From: an uncultured Clostridia bacterium | GTDB taxonomy: Bacteria; Bacillota; Clostridia; Christensenellales; Aristaeellaceae | Direction: 5' to 3' | Assembly (NCBI GenBank): GCA_946407745.1 | Contig: CAMJPQ010000028.1 | Location: forward strand, 1 to 40,940 | Length of the DNA: 40,940 nucleotides | In this document: positions 1 through 8,050 of the stretch, piece after piece | Position numbering within the stretch: position 1 is the first letter of the stretch | Layout of the letters: every line of letters starts with the position of its first letter | Notes under the pieces: generated by a model | Told to the model about the DNA's origin: nothing | What the model saw: the letters and a program-made list of their open reading frames with translations, nothing else | Database searches by the model: none | Position numbers and translations under genes: made by a program

Positions 1-2
1 GG

Positions 3-29
3 AATCTCTCCCTGATCTATAACGGCTGA
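3..29 (+). CDS. 3' end of an upstream phage structural gene (partial)
   Basis: The first bases can be read as the end of an open frame (NLSLIYNG, stop at 27-29) that finishes 19 bases before the next start codon. Tight spacing to the tail-fibre gene suggests the preceding tail gene of the same late operon. Only eight codons are visible, so the family cannot be named and the frame could be fortuitous. Confidence 0.35.
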   Translation, partial: NLSLIYNG

Positions 30-48
30 CGCCGGGGAAGGAGAAGAT

Positions 49-2307
49 ATGGCGACAACCGTAGCATACGCAGCATCCATGTGTACCAGAAAAACGGGAT
101 CGAGCTCGAACGCGAAGAACGGCTACGCTTCTCAGGAGTTCTACGATTCCAGCTACAACTACGTGGGCATCATCTGCTTTTCCGGCATGAACCTGAGCGG
201 AAAGGTGATCACCGGGATCTGGCTGACGGTGGAGGCCTCCAAATCGGGATACGGCGCGGGCAGCACAAAGACCGTATATCTGCGAAAAGCTACGTATCAG
301 AACAGCATCGTTTCTGGTGTGACCGGATATGGCTATGTGGGGGATGCGCTGGGGACCTTCGACGGGTCGTTCTACGGAAACACGACCTCGTACCAGATGA
401 CGGGCACCCTTTTCAACAACATGGCTGCTTACATCAGCCAGGGGAACAATACCTTCACGATCTATAACCCGTACCCCAGCGCTTCCGGGCAGGGGTATTC
501 CTATAACTACCTGCAGCTGTCAGCCGTTACGATTACGATCACGTATGAGGAAGCGGTATCCTCGCCGACGGTTTCGTCGGCAGTGGTGAACATGGGCAGC
601 GCGGTGACGATCTACACCAACCGCGTCAGCACCAGCACGACGCACACACTGTTATACTCCTTTGGGAGTAGCAGCGGAACGATCGCTACGAACGTGGGCG
701 CATCTGTGTCCTGGACGCCGCCTCTGACATTGGCCAGCCAGCTCCCCAACGCCACCAGCGGTATTTGCACGATCACCTGCCAGAGCTATAACGGCGGTGT
801 GCTGACAGGATCACGGACTTGCACAGTGACACTGAATGTGCCCGCATCAGTCGTACCGAGTATTTCCTCGGTGACGGTGACTGACACGAACAGCACGGTC
901 AATGAGAAGATCGGCTCCTTCGTGAAGCTGCTCAGCACGCTGTCGGTGTCCATCACCGCAGCTGGCGCATATGGGAGCACGATATCTTCTTACCGTACCT
1001 CGCTGGACGGGGTCAATTATACGGCTGCGTCATTCACAGCATCCAAGAAGCTGTCTGCAGCGGGGGACATGACGATGACCGTCGTGGTAACAGACAGCCG
1101 CGGCAGGACGGCGACGCACAGCACCACTTTTTATGTGTTGGATTATGCCTACCCCTCAATCCGGCAGTTCAAGGCGGAGCGATGCAACAGCGATGGCTCC
1201 GCTGCCCAGGTGGACGGAACAAAGGTCCGGTATTCTTTCCAGGGCGGGGTCACGGCGTTGAGCAATAAGAACGCGCTTTCCTGCGTGGTCTACTGCAAAC
1301 TGACGTCCGCGACGGCCTGGTCGGTGGCGGAAACGATGGATATCACCTCCTACACCCTGAGCGCTACGGATAAGCTATTAGCCCAGACCTACGACGCTCT
1401 GTCCAGCTTCGACCTGAAGGTCCGTCTGTCCGACTATTTCTATTATGTCGAGCAGGCGGTCAGCATCGGCACCAAGGGCGTGATCATGGACATCCTGGCA
1501 GACGGCACAGGCATTGCCTTCGGAAAAGTGGCGGAGGAATCGGGGCACGTGGAATTTGGATGGCCATTGGCGCTGTCCACTCCGTTGGCCATTACCGAGG
1601 GAGGCACCGGAGCGACAACTGCCGCCGCCGCGCTGGCTGCACTGGGCGCTGTGAAAAAGACCGGCGATACCATGACTGGGAATCTTACGATCCAGGGCAA
1701 TCTCTATCCATCTGTCTACCTGAAACCGACCTACAATGATACGGCCAATCGCACGGTATTTGAGGGTAGCTACATCGGAGCGTCCTCGTTTGCGGCATGG
1801 GAGGATGCGTCAGGCAATAATCGTCGGATGTTGGAGGTGCGCACGAAGGCGTATGAAAACAGTATGGATAACGCGGTCATGCTGCGCGTCGCGGATAATG
1901 GAACATGGGGGAATTACCGATTATTCCACGCGGGGATGGCGACGCCTGTCCCCATCGCCAACGGCGGCACCGGGGCAGCGAATGCGGCCACAGCCCGGTC
2001 AAACATCGGCGCGAACAACGCCAGTAATTTGAATGCAGGGACGGTGGCCATGGCACGCCTACCGTTCAAGGTCGCCTATGGTTCTGGCAGCGTTTCCGGA
2101 AACAGCGCTCTGACAATCAACTACGCTTCGGCGGGATTCACTTCGGTGCCCTGCGTCATCGTGACTTATTCCACCACGGGCAGCAACTGGTCTGGTGATA
2201 ACGGCGCGCTGAAGGTTCATAGTAAAACAACGACCGGAGCGACGATTATCGTGGGCGGCAGCTTCAATACAGCGAGGAACGTGGACTGGGTCGCGATCGG
2301 CCTGTAG
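49..2307 (+). CDS. Phage tail fibre / minor structural protein
   Basis: A 752-residue protein, probably at the tip of a siphovirus-like tail where it would contact the host surface. The start at 49 has a good ribosome binding site (GGAAGGAG about 7 bases upstream). Residues 1-180 are rich in Ser, Thr, Tyr and Gly like a beta-rich receptor-binding domain. Residues 180-470 look like repeated Ig-like beta domains of DUF859-type siphovirus structural proteins. The C-terminal third has the tail-fibre signatures GGTGATTAAAAL, KKTGDTMTGNLTI and a second IANGGTGAAN repeat, as in fibres that join trimeric modules. It is followed by a hairpin terminator, holin and lysin, the usual late-gene order. The exact structural role (fibre or distal tail) is inferred. 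Confidence 0.85.
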   Translation: MATTVAYAASMCTRKTGSSSNAKNGYASQEFYDSSYNYVGIICFSGMNLSGKVITGIWLTVEASKSGYGAGSTKTVYLRKATYQNSIVSGVTGYGYVGDALGTFDGSFYGNTTSYQMTGTLFNNMAAYISQGNNTFTIYNPYPSASGQGYSYNYLQLSAVTITITYEEAVSSPTVSSAVVNMGSAVTIYTNRVSTSTTHTLLYSFGSSSGTIATNVGASVSWTPPLTLASQLPNATSGICTITCQSYNGGVLTGSRTCTVTLNVPASVVPSISSVTVTDTNSTVNEKIGSFVKLLSTLSVSITAAGAYGSTISSYRTSLDGVNYTAASFTASKKLSAAGDMTMTVVVTDSRGRTATHSTTFYVLDYAYPSIRQFKAERCNSDGSAAQVDGTKVRYSFQGGVTALSNKNALSCVVYCKLTSATAWSVAETMDITSYTLSATDKLLAQTYDALSSFDLKVRLSDYFYYVEQAVSIGTKGVIMDILADGTGIAFGKVAEESGHVEFGWPLALSTPLAITEGGTGATTAAAALAALGAVKKTGDTMTGNLTIQGNLYPSVYLKPTYNDTANRTVFEGSYIGASSFAAWEDASGNNRRMLEVRTKAYENSMDNAVMLRVADNGTWGNYRLFHAGMATPVPIANGGTGAANAATARSNIGANNASNLNAGTVAMARLPFKVAYGSGSVSGNSALTINYASAGFTSVPCVIVTYSTTGSNWSGDNGALKVHSKTTTGATIIVGGSFNTARNVDWVAIGL

Positions 2308-2321
2308 AGGAGGGTATAAAA

Positions 2322-2477
2322 GTGAACAGAACCAGGGACGCGCCGCCTGCGGGCGGTTTTCTTTTGCCCATTTTTGGATCAAATAGCATCTCTGCAGGAA
2401 GAACCCAATTTCTGCATTATTGCAGGGAGAATGATCTCTCTGCATTGTTACATCATTCCTGCATGATTGCAGGCTAA
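2322..2477 (+). CDS. Possible 51-residue ORF downstream of the tail gene
   Basis: A GTG start at 2322 sits 8 bases after GAGGAGGG, an excellent ribosome binding site, and the frame stays open for 51 codons to TAA at 2475. Against it, the frame runs through a terminator-like hairpin at 2343-2365 and the CTGCA hairpins at 2392-2473, and the product resembles nothing I know. Small ORFs between tail fibre and holin are common in Clostridia phages. It may instead be a decayed gene that keeps its ribosome binding site. Confidence 0.22.
   Translation: MNRTRDAPPAGGFLLPIFGSNSISAGRTQFLHYCRENDLSALLHHSCMIAG
2343..2365 (+). terminator. Rho-independent terminator after the tail gene
   Basis: CCGCC, loop TGCG, GGCGG, then TTTTCTTTT. 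The 5-bp all-GC stem with a T tract lies 36 bases after the tail gene stop and would separate structural from lysis transcription at least partly. Confidence 0.6.
2392..2473 (+). promoter_or_regulatory. CTGCA repeat with two short hairpins upstream of the holin
   Basis: CTGCA occurs four times (2392, 2412, 2440, 2459). Two copies form perfect small palindromes: CTGCA-TTAT-TGCAG (2412-2425) and CCTGCA-TGAT-TGCAGG (2458-2473). The last ends 17 bases before the holin ribosome binding site (GGAGG, 2491). The arrangement suggests a protein- or RNA-level control site for lysis, but no function is known. Confidence 0.45.
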
Positions 2478-2503
2478 ACGACCAACTATAGGAGGACATC
2501 ATC

Positions 2504-2968
2504 ATGAAGGATTTTTCCATTGAACTGATCTGGACCAAAATCCAGATCGCTGTGACGGCGCTGGGCGGATGGCTCGGCTACTTCCTGGGCGGCCTGGATG
2601 GGCTGCTGATTGCGCTGATCGTATTCTCGGCGCTGGACTATCTCACCGGCGTGATGTGCGCTATTGCCGATAAGACCCTGTCTTCGGCTGTGGGCTTCAA
2701 GGGCGTAGCGCGCAAAGTACTGATCTTCGCACTGGTAGGCGTGGGACACATCCTGGACACCCATGTGGTGGGGAGCGGTTCGGCGTTGCGTACCGCGATT
2801 ATCTGCTTTTACCTTTCCAACGAAGGCGTTTCCCTCCTGGAGAACGCTTCCTACCTGGGTCTTCCCGTGCCTGAGAAGCTGAAGGCCGTGCTGGAACAGC
2901 TCCACGGCAGGGCTGAGAAGGAAGATACCAAGGAAACCAATACGACCGACCAGGGCGACGGCGAATAA
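2504..2968 (+). CDS. Phage holin, TcdE/Holin_4 type
   Basis: A 154-residue inner-membrane protein that should oligomerise to open the membrane for the lysin at the end of infection. Residues 8-35 and 40-60 are hydrophobic segments around the family motif FSALDYLTGVMCA, and residues 70-110 contain two more membrane stretches, as in the TcdE-like phage holin family (about 130-150 residues). The C-terminal 30 residues are highly charged and should be cytoplasmic. The ATG at 2504 follows GGAGG at 2491-2495. It lies 36 bases before the endolysin gene, which completes the lysis cassette. Confidence 0.9.
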   Translation: MKDFSIELIWTKIQIAVTALGGWLGYFLGGLDGLLIALIVFSALDYLTGVMCAIADKTLSSAVGFKGVARKVLIFALVGVGHILDTHVVGSGSALRTAIICFYLSNEGVSLLENASYLGLPVPEKLKAVLEQLHGRAEKEDTKETNTTDQGDGE

Positions 2969-3004
2969 CCGCCGCCCCATTTTATTTCATGGAGGATTAT
3001 TACG

Positions 3005-4099
3005 ATGGCAGAGAGAATCAATACCCCGTTCACCAATGAACACTTTGCCGACTGGTGCCTGAAAATGGCGGAGGCAAAATCGCCCTATTGGTACGGAACC
3101 TGTGTATATAAGGCCTCGAACAGCGTGCTCTCCAGCAAGACCAACCAGTATCCCAGCCATTACGGCTCGAGCCGCACTTCCCGGTATAAGCAGGACATCG
3201 CCAACAAGCAGGTCGTGGCTGACTGCATCGGTGGTTGCAAAGGGTACGCCTGGTCCAATGGCGGACAGGGTGTGCTGGAGGCCATCGGCACGGACAAGAC
3301 CTTCACCCGCAAATACGGCTCCAACGGCTGCCCGGACAAGAGCGCCAGCGGGATGTTCTCCTATGCCAAGAGCAAGGGCATGGACTGGGGCAGCATCGAT
3401 ACCCTGCCCGAGATCCCCGGTCTGGCGCTGTTCAAGGAGGGCCATGCCGGATACTACGTGGGCAACGGCTATGCTGTCGAGTGGAAGAGCTTCAACTATG
3501 GCTGCGTGAAGACTGCCGTGAAGGGCCGTGGGTGGCTGAACTGGTACAAGCTGCCGTTCATCGATTACGGCTATGCGGATACCGGCACTCATGCTCCCGA
3601 TGTTGTAGAGAACATCACCCTGGGCAGCCGTCTGCTGAAAAACGGCAGCACCGGCACGGATGTGAAGGCACTGCAGGAACTCCTGAACCAGGTCGGCGCT
3701 TCCCTGACGGCGGATGGAATCTTTGGCAGCAAGACCGAAGCGGCGGTGAAAGCCTTCCAGAAGAAAGCGGGCATCAAGCAGGACGGCAAGTACGGCGACC
3801 AGAGCCATTCCGCCCTGATGGCGGCCATCGCGGAAAAGGACGCCCCGCTGCAGACGGACCCGGCTCCCGCTGAGCCAGTGCAGGAGGAGCCTGCCTCCGC
3901 TGAAAAGAAAGTGGTTATCGTTTGTGATAACGGCACGGTGAACATCCGTGTTGGCAACGATACGAAGTATGCCCGGATCACCGCAGCGGAGAGCGGCACC
4001 GTACTGCCCTATGTGGCTACTGCGGAAAACGACTGGCATGCTGTCATCGTAGGCGACAGGGTCGGATGGGTGTCCGGCAAGTACAGCAAAATCGAATAA
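3005..4099 (+). CDS. Phage endolysin: NlpC/P60-like peptidase, peptidoglycan-binding and SH3 domains
   Basis: A 364-residue cell-wall hydrolase expected to cut peptidoglycan peptides once the holin opens the membrane. Residues 1-185 form an NlpC/P60- or CHAP-like cysteine peptidase: Cys74 in VADCIGGCKG is the likely nucleophile and His147 in KEGHAGYYVG the likely base. Residues 206-275 are a PG_binding_1 repeat (GSTGTDVKALQ, then DGIFGSKTEAAVKAFQ). Residues 282-300 are a Pro/Glu/Ala linker and 302-363 a bacterial SH3-like wall-binding domain ending in GWVSGKY. There is no signal peptide, which fits holin-dependent export. The start is placed by GGAGG about 10 bases before the ATG. Confidence 0.92.
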   Translation: MAERINTPFTNEHFADWCLKMAEAKSPYWYGTCVYKASNSVLSSKTNQYPSHYGSSRTSRYKQDIANKQVVADCIGGCKGYAWSNGGQGVLEAIGTDKTFTRKYGSNGCPDKSASGMFSYAKSKGMDWGSIDTLPEIPGLALFKEGHAGYYVGNGYAVEWKSFNYGCVKTAVKGRGWLNWYKLPFIDYGYADTGTHAPDVVENITLGSRLLKNGSTGTDVKALQELLNQVGASLTADGIFGSKTEAAVKAFQKKAGIKQDGKYGDQSHSALMAAIAEKDAPLQTDPAPAEPVQEEPASAEKKVVIVCDNGTVNIRVGNDTKYARITAAESGTVLPYVATAENDWHAVIVGDRVGWVSGKYSKIE

Positions 4100-4199
4100 A
4101 GGTATTCAGTTGTCAAGGTGCATGAGAACCACGAGCCTATTATCTCATGCGGCTTCTGATCTGTCGACGTCCAGCTGGACGCAATTGTCAAATATATTT

Positions 4200-4253
4200 T
4201 GCCCGGCGGCATTGCTTCCCCTGTGTGGGGAGCAGTGCCGCCGGGCATTTTTT
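4200..4253 (+). terminator. Strong rho-independent terminator of the prophage late operon
   Basis: An approximately 21-bp stem begins TGCCCGGCGGCA and closes with TGCCGCCGGGCA. It contains two G-U pairs, a tight TGTG loop and a TTTTTT tail. It lies 100 bases after the lysin stop and is the strongest terminator seen in the window. Confidence 0.93.
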
Positions 4254-4401
4254 GCGTTTTGGAAGGTGGACAAGTGGACAGGTGGACAACGTTTTCGGGG
4301 ACCGCGTATACCACAGACAGCCCCCATGATGCAGGATGCATGGGGAACCGCTGTGGCTTACGCGGGCAGTATCGTTGTTATGTTGGGTCCGTCAGTGTCT
4401 G

Positions 4402-4743
4402 TCAGACACCGTGTTCGCTGAGGATCGCTTTCAGCGCCTTTGCTGCTTTGGTGATGATCTTCTCCTCTTGTGTGGTGCAATCCAGAAGAATGTAGCGCAA
4501 ATCGGAATCATCTATTTTGTCGGCGGAATTCAAGCTATCTGCGAGTAGTTCAGCAATTGGAACGTTGAGGATGTTGGAAACGTTAACCAACATTTCAAGG
4601 CTGATACCACGATCACCGTTCTCCAGATAGGCAATCTGAATTCTGCTTATGCCTAGCATTTCTGCCAGCTTTTCCTGTGTCAAGTTTTTTTCAGTACGAG
4701 CATGCTTTATTCGCAAGCCGATGCTCGCAAAATCGAGTGCCAT
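4402..4743 (-). CDS. XRE-family transcriptional repressor
   Basis: A 113-residue DNA-binding protein. Residues 8-65 form a Cro/C1-type helix-turn-helix (RIKHARTEKNLTQEKLAEML, then ISRIQIAYLENGDRG). The C-terminal 45 residues are a short helical tail, probably for dimerisation; there is no LexA-like autoprotease domain, so SOS cleavage is unlikely. The ATG at 4743 has AAGGAAGG upstream on the minus strand. It is divergent from the RepA-like/recombinase operon, and the shared intergenic region holds two near-identical operator-like dyads, so it probably represses that operon and itself. Confidence 0.85.
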   Translation of the reverse strand: MALDFASIGLRIKHARTEKNLTQEKLAEMLGISRIQIAYLENGDRGISLEMLVNVSNILNVPIAELLADSLNSADKIDDSDLRYILLDCTTQEEKIITKAAKALKAILSEHGV

Positions 4744-4903
4744 TCATAACCTTCCTTTCTGAGGCCCACGTAAAGCATACGTATATTGCCGTCACTCTGG
4801 AGAATAATCAACTCAATTTTCTGATACAAATCTCTTACAAATCCGGGTCTAAGATGGCAGCGTTGTGCGCTCCTACTATTGGACAGTCTTACGCCAAAAA
4901 TGT

Positions 4904-4950
4904 ATACTGTCAGTTTACATTTTGGATTTTGTGCATACTGCCAGTTTACA
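4904..4950 (+). promoter_or_regulatory. Duplicated operator ATACTGNCAGTTTACA
   Basis: Two copies (4904-4919 and 4935-4950) match at 15 of 16 positions and are spaced 31 bp, about three helical turns. Each is a near-perfect dyad centred on ACTG-N-CAGT. They sit between the divergent XRE repressor and the RepA-like gene and are the obvious binding sites for that repressor. Confidence 0.65.
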
Positions 4951-5030
4951 GACGATTGCAGTCATAGCGCCTATAATAATCATGACCATACTGAGGGCCT
5001 TATTTGCCTATCCGAAAGGGGGAAGAGCTT

Positions 5031-6044
5031 GTGCCTGAAACATCCAGCCTGCTGTCGCTCTACAGCGATGTACAGACCAAAACGGTCAGCTGGCTCTGGT
5101 TCCCCTATATTGCGTATGGAAAACTTACCGTTCTGCAGGGGGATCCCGGCGACGGGAAATCCTCCATGATGCTCCATCTCATCGCGGAAATATCTCGCGG
5201 CGGAGCTTTGCCGGACGGCACAGCCCTGGGGCGGCCCCAGCGTGTGATCTACCAGTGCTCTGAAGATGGCGTAGGTGATACGATAAAGCCCCGACTGGTC
5301 AAAATGGGCGCGAACTGCAAAAACGTCGCCTACATCAACGAAGAGGTCAACGGCGGGCTGACGCTGGATGACGAACGCATCAGGGACGCGATCCTTGCTT
5401 TTGAACCGCGATTGCTGGTGATAGATCCCGTGCAGGCGTACATTTCGAATGATTCTGATCTCCAGATTGCGGGCCGGGCAAGGAAACTCATGCGCAGGCT
5501 CGGCATGTGGGCGGAGGCGTATGACTGCGCTATCGTTCTGATCGGACATATGAATAAACGTGAAAGCGCCAAGGGGCTCTATCGCGGTTTGGGCAGTATC
5601 GATATCGTCGCCGCAGCCAGGAGCGTCCTGCAGGTGGAGCGGGATCCATTGGATCCGGATATCCGGACGGTGATGCAAATAAAGAACAGCCTGGAAGCGC
5701 CCGGCGCGGACATCCGCTTCGAGATCCGACCTGTTACCGGCTTCCAGTGGCTCGGCTGCAGAAATCGCACTGAGTTCATATCCGGTGACGCGGGTGAAGG
5801 CACGGGCGCAACTGCCGGAGGATTCGAAACCAAGCAGGAAGAAGCCGCGCATATCATGGCTAATATTCTGCGGGAACGGGATGTTCCAGCCACAGAAATA
5901 TTTAGCCTCATGGCCGAGTATGAAATCGCTGAAAGAACAGTCCGTGTGGTGAAAAAAAGGCTGGGCATTCAGACATATCGCAAAGACCAACAATGGTACT
6001 GGAGTCTGAAGAAACCGGGTGAGGTGACTGGCAATGCACCGTGA
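5031..6044 (+). CDS. RepA-like AAA ATPase (AAA_25 / RecA-fold helicase loader type)
   Basis: A 337-residue RecA-fold ATPase related to plasmid RepA helicases and phage AAA_25 proteins, probably acting on DNA for replication or recombination of the element. Walker A is GDPGDGKSS (residues 37-45), Walker B is in PRLLVIDPVQAY, and IVLIGHMNKR corresponds to the DNA-binding/sensor region. The last 50 residues look like a winged helix (EYEIAERTVRVVKKRLGI). I chose GTG 5031 because AAGGGGG lies 8 bases upstream; a TTG at 5004 would add nine residues but has no ribosome binding site. It is the first gene of a five-gene run ending at 9256. Confidence 0.85.
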   Translation: MPETSSLLSLYSDVQTKTVSWLWFPYIAYGKLTVLQGDPGDGKSSMMLHLIAEISRGGALPDGTALGRPQRVIYQCSEDGVGDTIKPRLVKMGANCKNVAYINEEVNGGLTLDDERIRDAILAFEPRLLVIDPVQAYISNDSDLQIAGRARKLMRRLGMWAEAYDCAIVLIGHMNKRESAKGLYRGLGSIDIVAAARSVLQVERDPLDPDIRTVMQIKNSLEAPGADIRFEIRPVTGFQWLGCRNRTEFISGDAGEGTGATAGGFETKQEEAAHIMANILRERDVPATEIFSLMAEYEIAERTVRVVKKRLGIQTYRKDQQWYWSLKKPGEVTGNAP

Positions 6045-6195
6045 GAGCATGAAAGTGACATCCATGCGGGCAGCGGTGTACTGCCTCTTTGGCGTTTTGG
6101 ACAACAATCAGGCCACCTCCTGTGGGTTCATAGCATTAAAACCGGCAATGGTCCGACCAACGTGGAAAGGAGAAGAACCCTGTGACCGAAAATGA
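6034..6195 (+). CDS. Small overlapping ORF, 53 residues
   Basis: The ATG at 6034 lies inside the last codons of the RepA-like gene, with GAGGTG 5-8 bases upstream, and the frame runs to TGA 6193-6195, 14 bases past the recombinase start. It therefore overlaps both neighbours (11 and 14 bases) and fills the only gap in the operon, as expected for a translationally coupled small gene. The product has a hydrophobic stretch (AAVYCLFGVL) and basic ends. No family is recognised. It could encode a small regulator of the recombinase or be a spacer frame. Confidence 0.4.
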   Translation: MHRESMKVTSMRAAVYCLFGVLDNNQATSCGFIALKPAMVRPTWKGEEPCDRK

Positions 6196-8050
6196 GAAGC
6201 AGGCGGACAATCAGACGCGGCGACAAAAGATAGCAGAGCGGTACAAAGGGGTCGACCCTTCCATGTTGGAGGTCATCCCGGCGGAGATGGATGAATCCAT
6301 CAATATCGCAGAGCAGAAGCTGAAGGTGGCGGCTTATGTCCGTGTCTCCACGGAGAACGACGAGCAGAAGTCGTCCTTTGAGCTGCAGTCAAACGATTTC
6401 ACCAACCGCATCAATGCCAATCCCAACTGGGAGTTCGTGGGCATCTATGCCGACGAAGGCATATCCGGCACTGAAATGTCGCACCGCAAAGGCATGCTGC
6501 AGATGATCGAGGACTGCAAGGCCGGAAAGATCAATCTGATCCTGGCCAAGTCCATTGCTCGTTTCGCCAGAAACGTGGTGGACTGCCTTTCGGTTATTGA
6601 GGAGCTGCGGAACCTGAATCCGCCGGTGGGCGTGTACTTCGATGAGAGTAACCTGTATACGCTGGATACAACTGGCGCACTGGTGCTGACGATCCTGGCC
6701 ACCGTGGCGGAGGAAGAATCCCGATCCAAATCGTTCATCATGAACTGGTCAGTGGAAAAGCGGTTCAGCAGCGGCATCTTCCTCCTGCCGGAGCCCATTG
6801 GCTTTGACAAGGACGAGGATGGCAATCTGGTGATCAATCCGGATGAAGCTGAGACCGTGAAGGTCATGTACAACCTGTATGTCAACGGGTGGAAAGTACA
6901 GGAAATCGCGGATCTGCTGACAGAATACGGTCGACCAACGAAGAAGGGAAACACGGAGTGGCATCATCCTTCAATCTATAACGTGCTCGGAAACGAGCGA
7001 AACTGCGGCGATGTGTTGGCTCGGAAGACCTTTACGCCGAATTTCAAGGATCACAAGGCCAAAAAGAATGTCAACCAGCGGAACAAATACCGACAGCGTG
7101 ATCACCATGAGGGGATCGTGGACCGTGATGTGTTTGAGGCTGCGCAGATGCGAAGACAGGCGCTGTCCGGGATCCGTGGAAGTAACAGAACGATCCCTGT
7201 TCTCAGCGTCGTGGACGATGGTGTACTGAAAGGCTTTGTGCCGCTGCATAAGGATTGGACTGGATTTACCGGCGACAGCATATTGGACGCTGCTCAAAGC
7301 GTGCTGAAGCTGCCAGCCGGGCAGACGAAAGAAGAGCACACGGTCCGCCCTCTTGGCCGTCAGTTGAACATGGACGGCTTCTGGGAGGTCAGCGGCCTGA
7401 GCTACCATCATCGAGACAAGCCCTATCTGCGCATCAAGGGCGGGAAAATGCGGTTCAGCATGTACTGTCTGCAAAGATTCCAGGACGTTGAATACGTGGA
7501 GCTTTTGCTGAACCCGCTCGAAAAATGCATCGCGATCCGGCCGACAAACAAGCAGAATCCAAACGCCATTCACTGGGGAAAAGTGAAGAATGACCGCTGG
7601 GCCGTGCTGCCTGTGAGCTGCGCAGGCCTTTTGCAGGTGCTGGGCGATATCATGGATTGGGACGATCCGGATGCCCTCAGCTTTGTCGGTGAATATGTCG
7701 AGGAACAGAAACTTTTGCTGTTCGGTCTGGAAAATAGCACGATTACGCGCACCGTCGTACCAGACAGACCTGAAGAAGGCGATAAAGACGGTTCTGACAA
7801 TGCTGACAACACTCCTCAGAAGGTCATTTTGTATTCCCACGAGATCGGGGCGACGCTCGATATCCCGATTACCACCATGGCGGAAGTGTCTCTGCTGGAG
7901 CGGAGGCATTACGCTGGGAACTGGGACGTTCTCCGCCCGGCCACAAAACTGGAGGAGAAGGGAGTCCTCACACAGGACAGGCTGGCCGAGCTGATGCGCG
8001 AGGCCGAGGAAATCATAGAAAGGTGGGCAAAGAACCATGACGAACAGTGA
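6182..8050 (+). CDS. Large serine recombinase with an unusual C-terminal domain
   Basis: A 622-residue site-specific recombinase. Residues 47-190 are the resolvase catalytic domain: Ser56 in AAYVRVST is the nucleophile, and KSIARFARN carries conserved active-site arginines. Residues 195-325 are the Recombinase domain (EIADLLTEYGRPTKKG, SIYNVLGNERNCGD). The zinc ribbon that normally follows is missing: no CxxC is present. Residues 423-520 instead form a domain with the pattern F.DV.Y, AI.P, A.HW, W.D that seems to recur in the next gene. The GTG start follows AAAGGAG. It overlaps the neighbouring genes on both sides. It should excise or integrate the element; whether it acts alone or with the partner is unknown. 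Confidence 0.88.
   Translation: MTENEKQADNQTRRQKIAERYKGVDPSMLEVIPAEMDESINIAEQKLKVAAYVRVSTENDEQKSSFELQSNDFTNRINANPNWEFVGIYADEGISGTEMSHRKGMLQMIEDCKAGKINLILAKSIARFARNVVDCLSVIEELRNLNPPVGVYFDESNLYTLDTTGALVLTILATVAEEESRSKSFIMNWSVEKRFSSGIFLLPEPIGFDKDEDGNLVINPDEAETVKVMYNLYVNGWKVQEIADLLTEYGRPTKKGNTEWHHPSIYNVLGNERNCGDVLARKTFTPNFKDHKAKKNVNQRNKYRQRDHHEGIVDRDVFEAAQMRRQALSGIRGSNRTIPVLSVVDDGVLKGFVPLHKDWTGFTGDSILDAAQSVLKLPAGQTKEEHTVRPLGRQLNMDGFWEVSGLSYHHRDKPYLRIKGGKMRFSMYCLQRFQDVEYVELLLNPLEKCIAIRPTNKQNPNAIHWGKVKNDRWAVLPVSCAGLLQVLGDIMDWDDPDALSFVGEYVEEQKLLLFGLENSTITRTVVPDRPEEGDKDGSDNADNTPQKVILYSHEIGATLDIPITTMAEVSLLERRHYAGNWDVLRPATKLEEKGVLTQDRLAELMREAEEIIERWAKNHDEQ

Noticed and set aside
5004-5030. TTG 5004 as start of the RepA-like ATPase
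   Set aside because: There is no ribosome binding site before it, whereas GTG 5031 has AAGGGGG at ideal distance.
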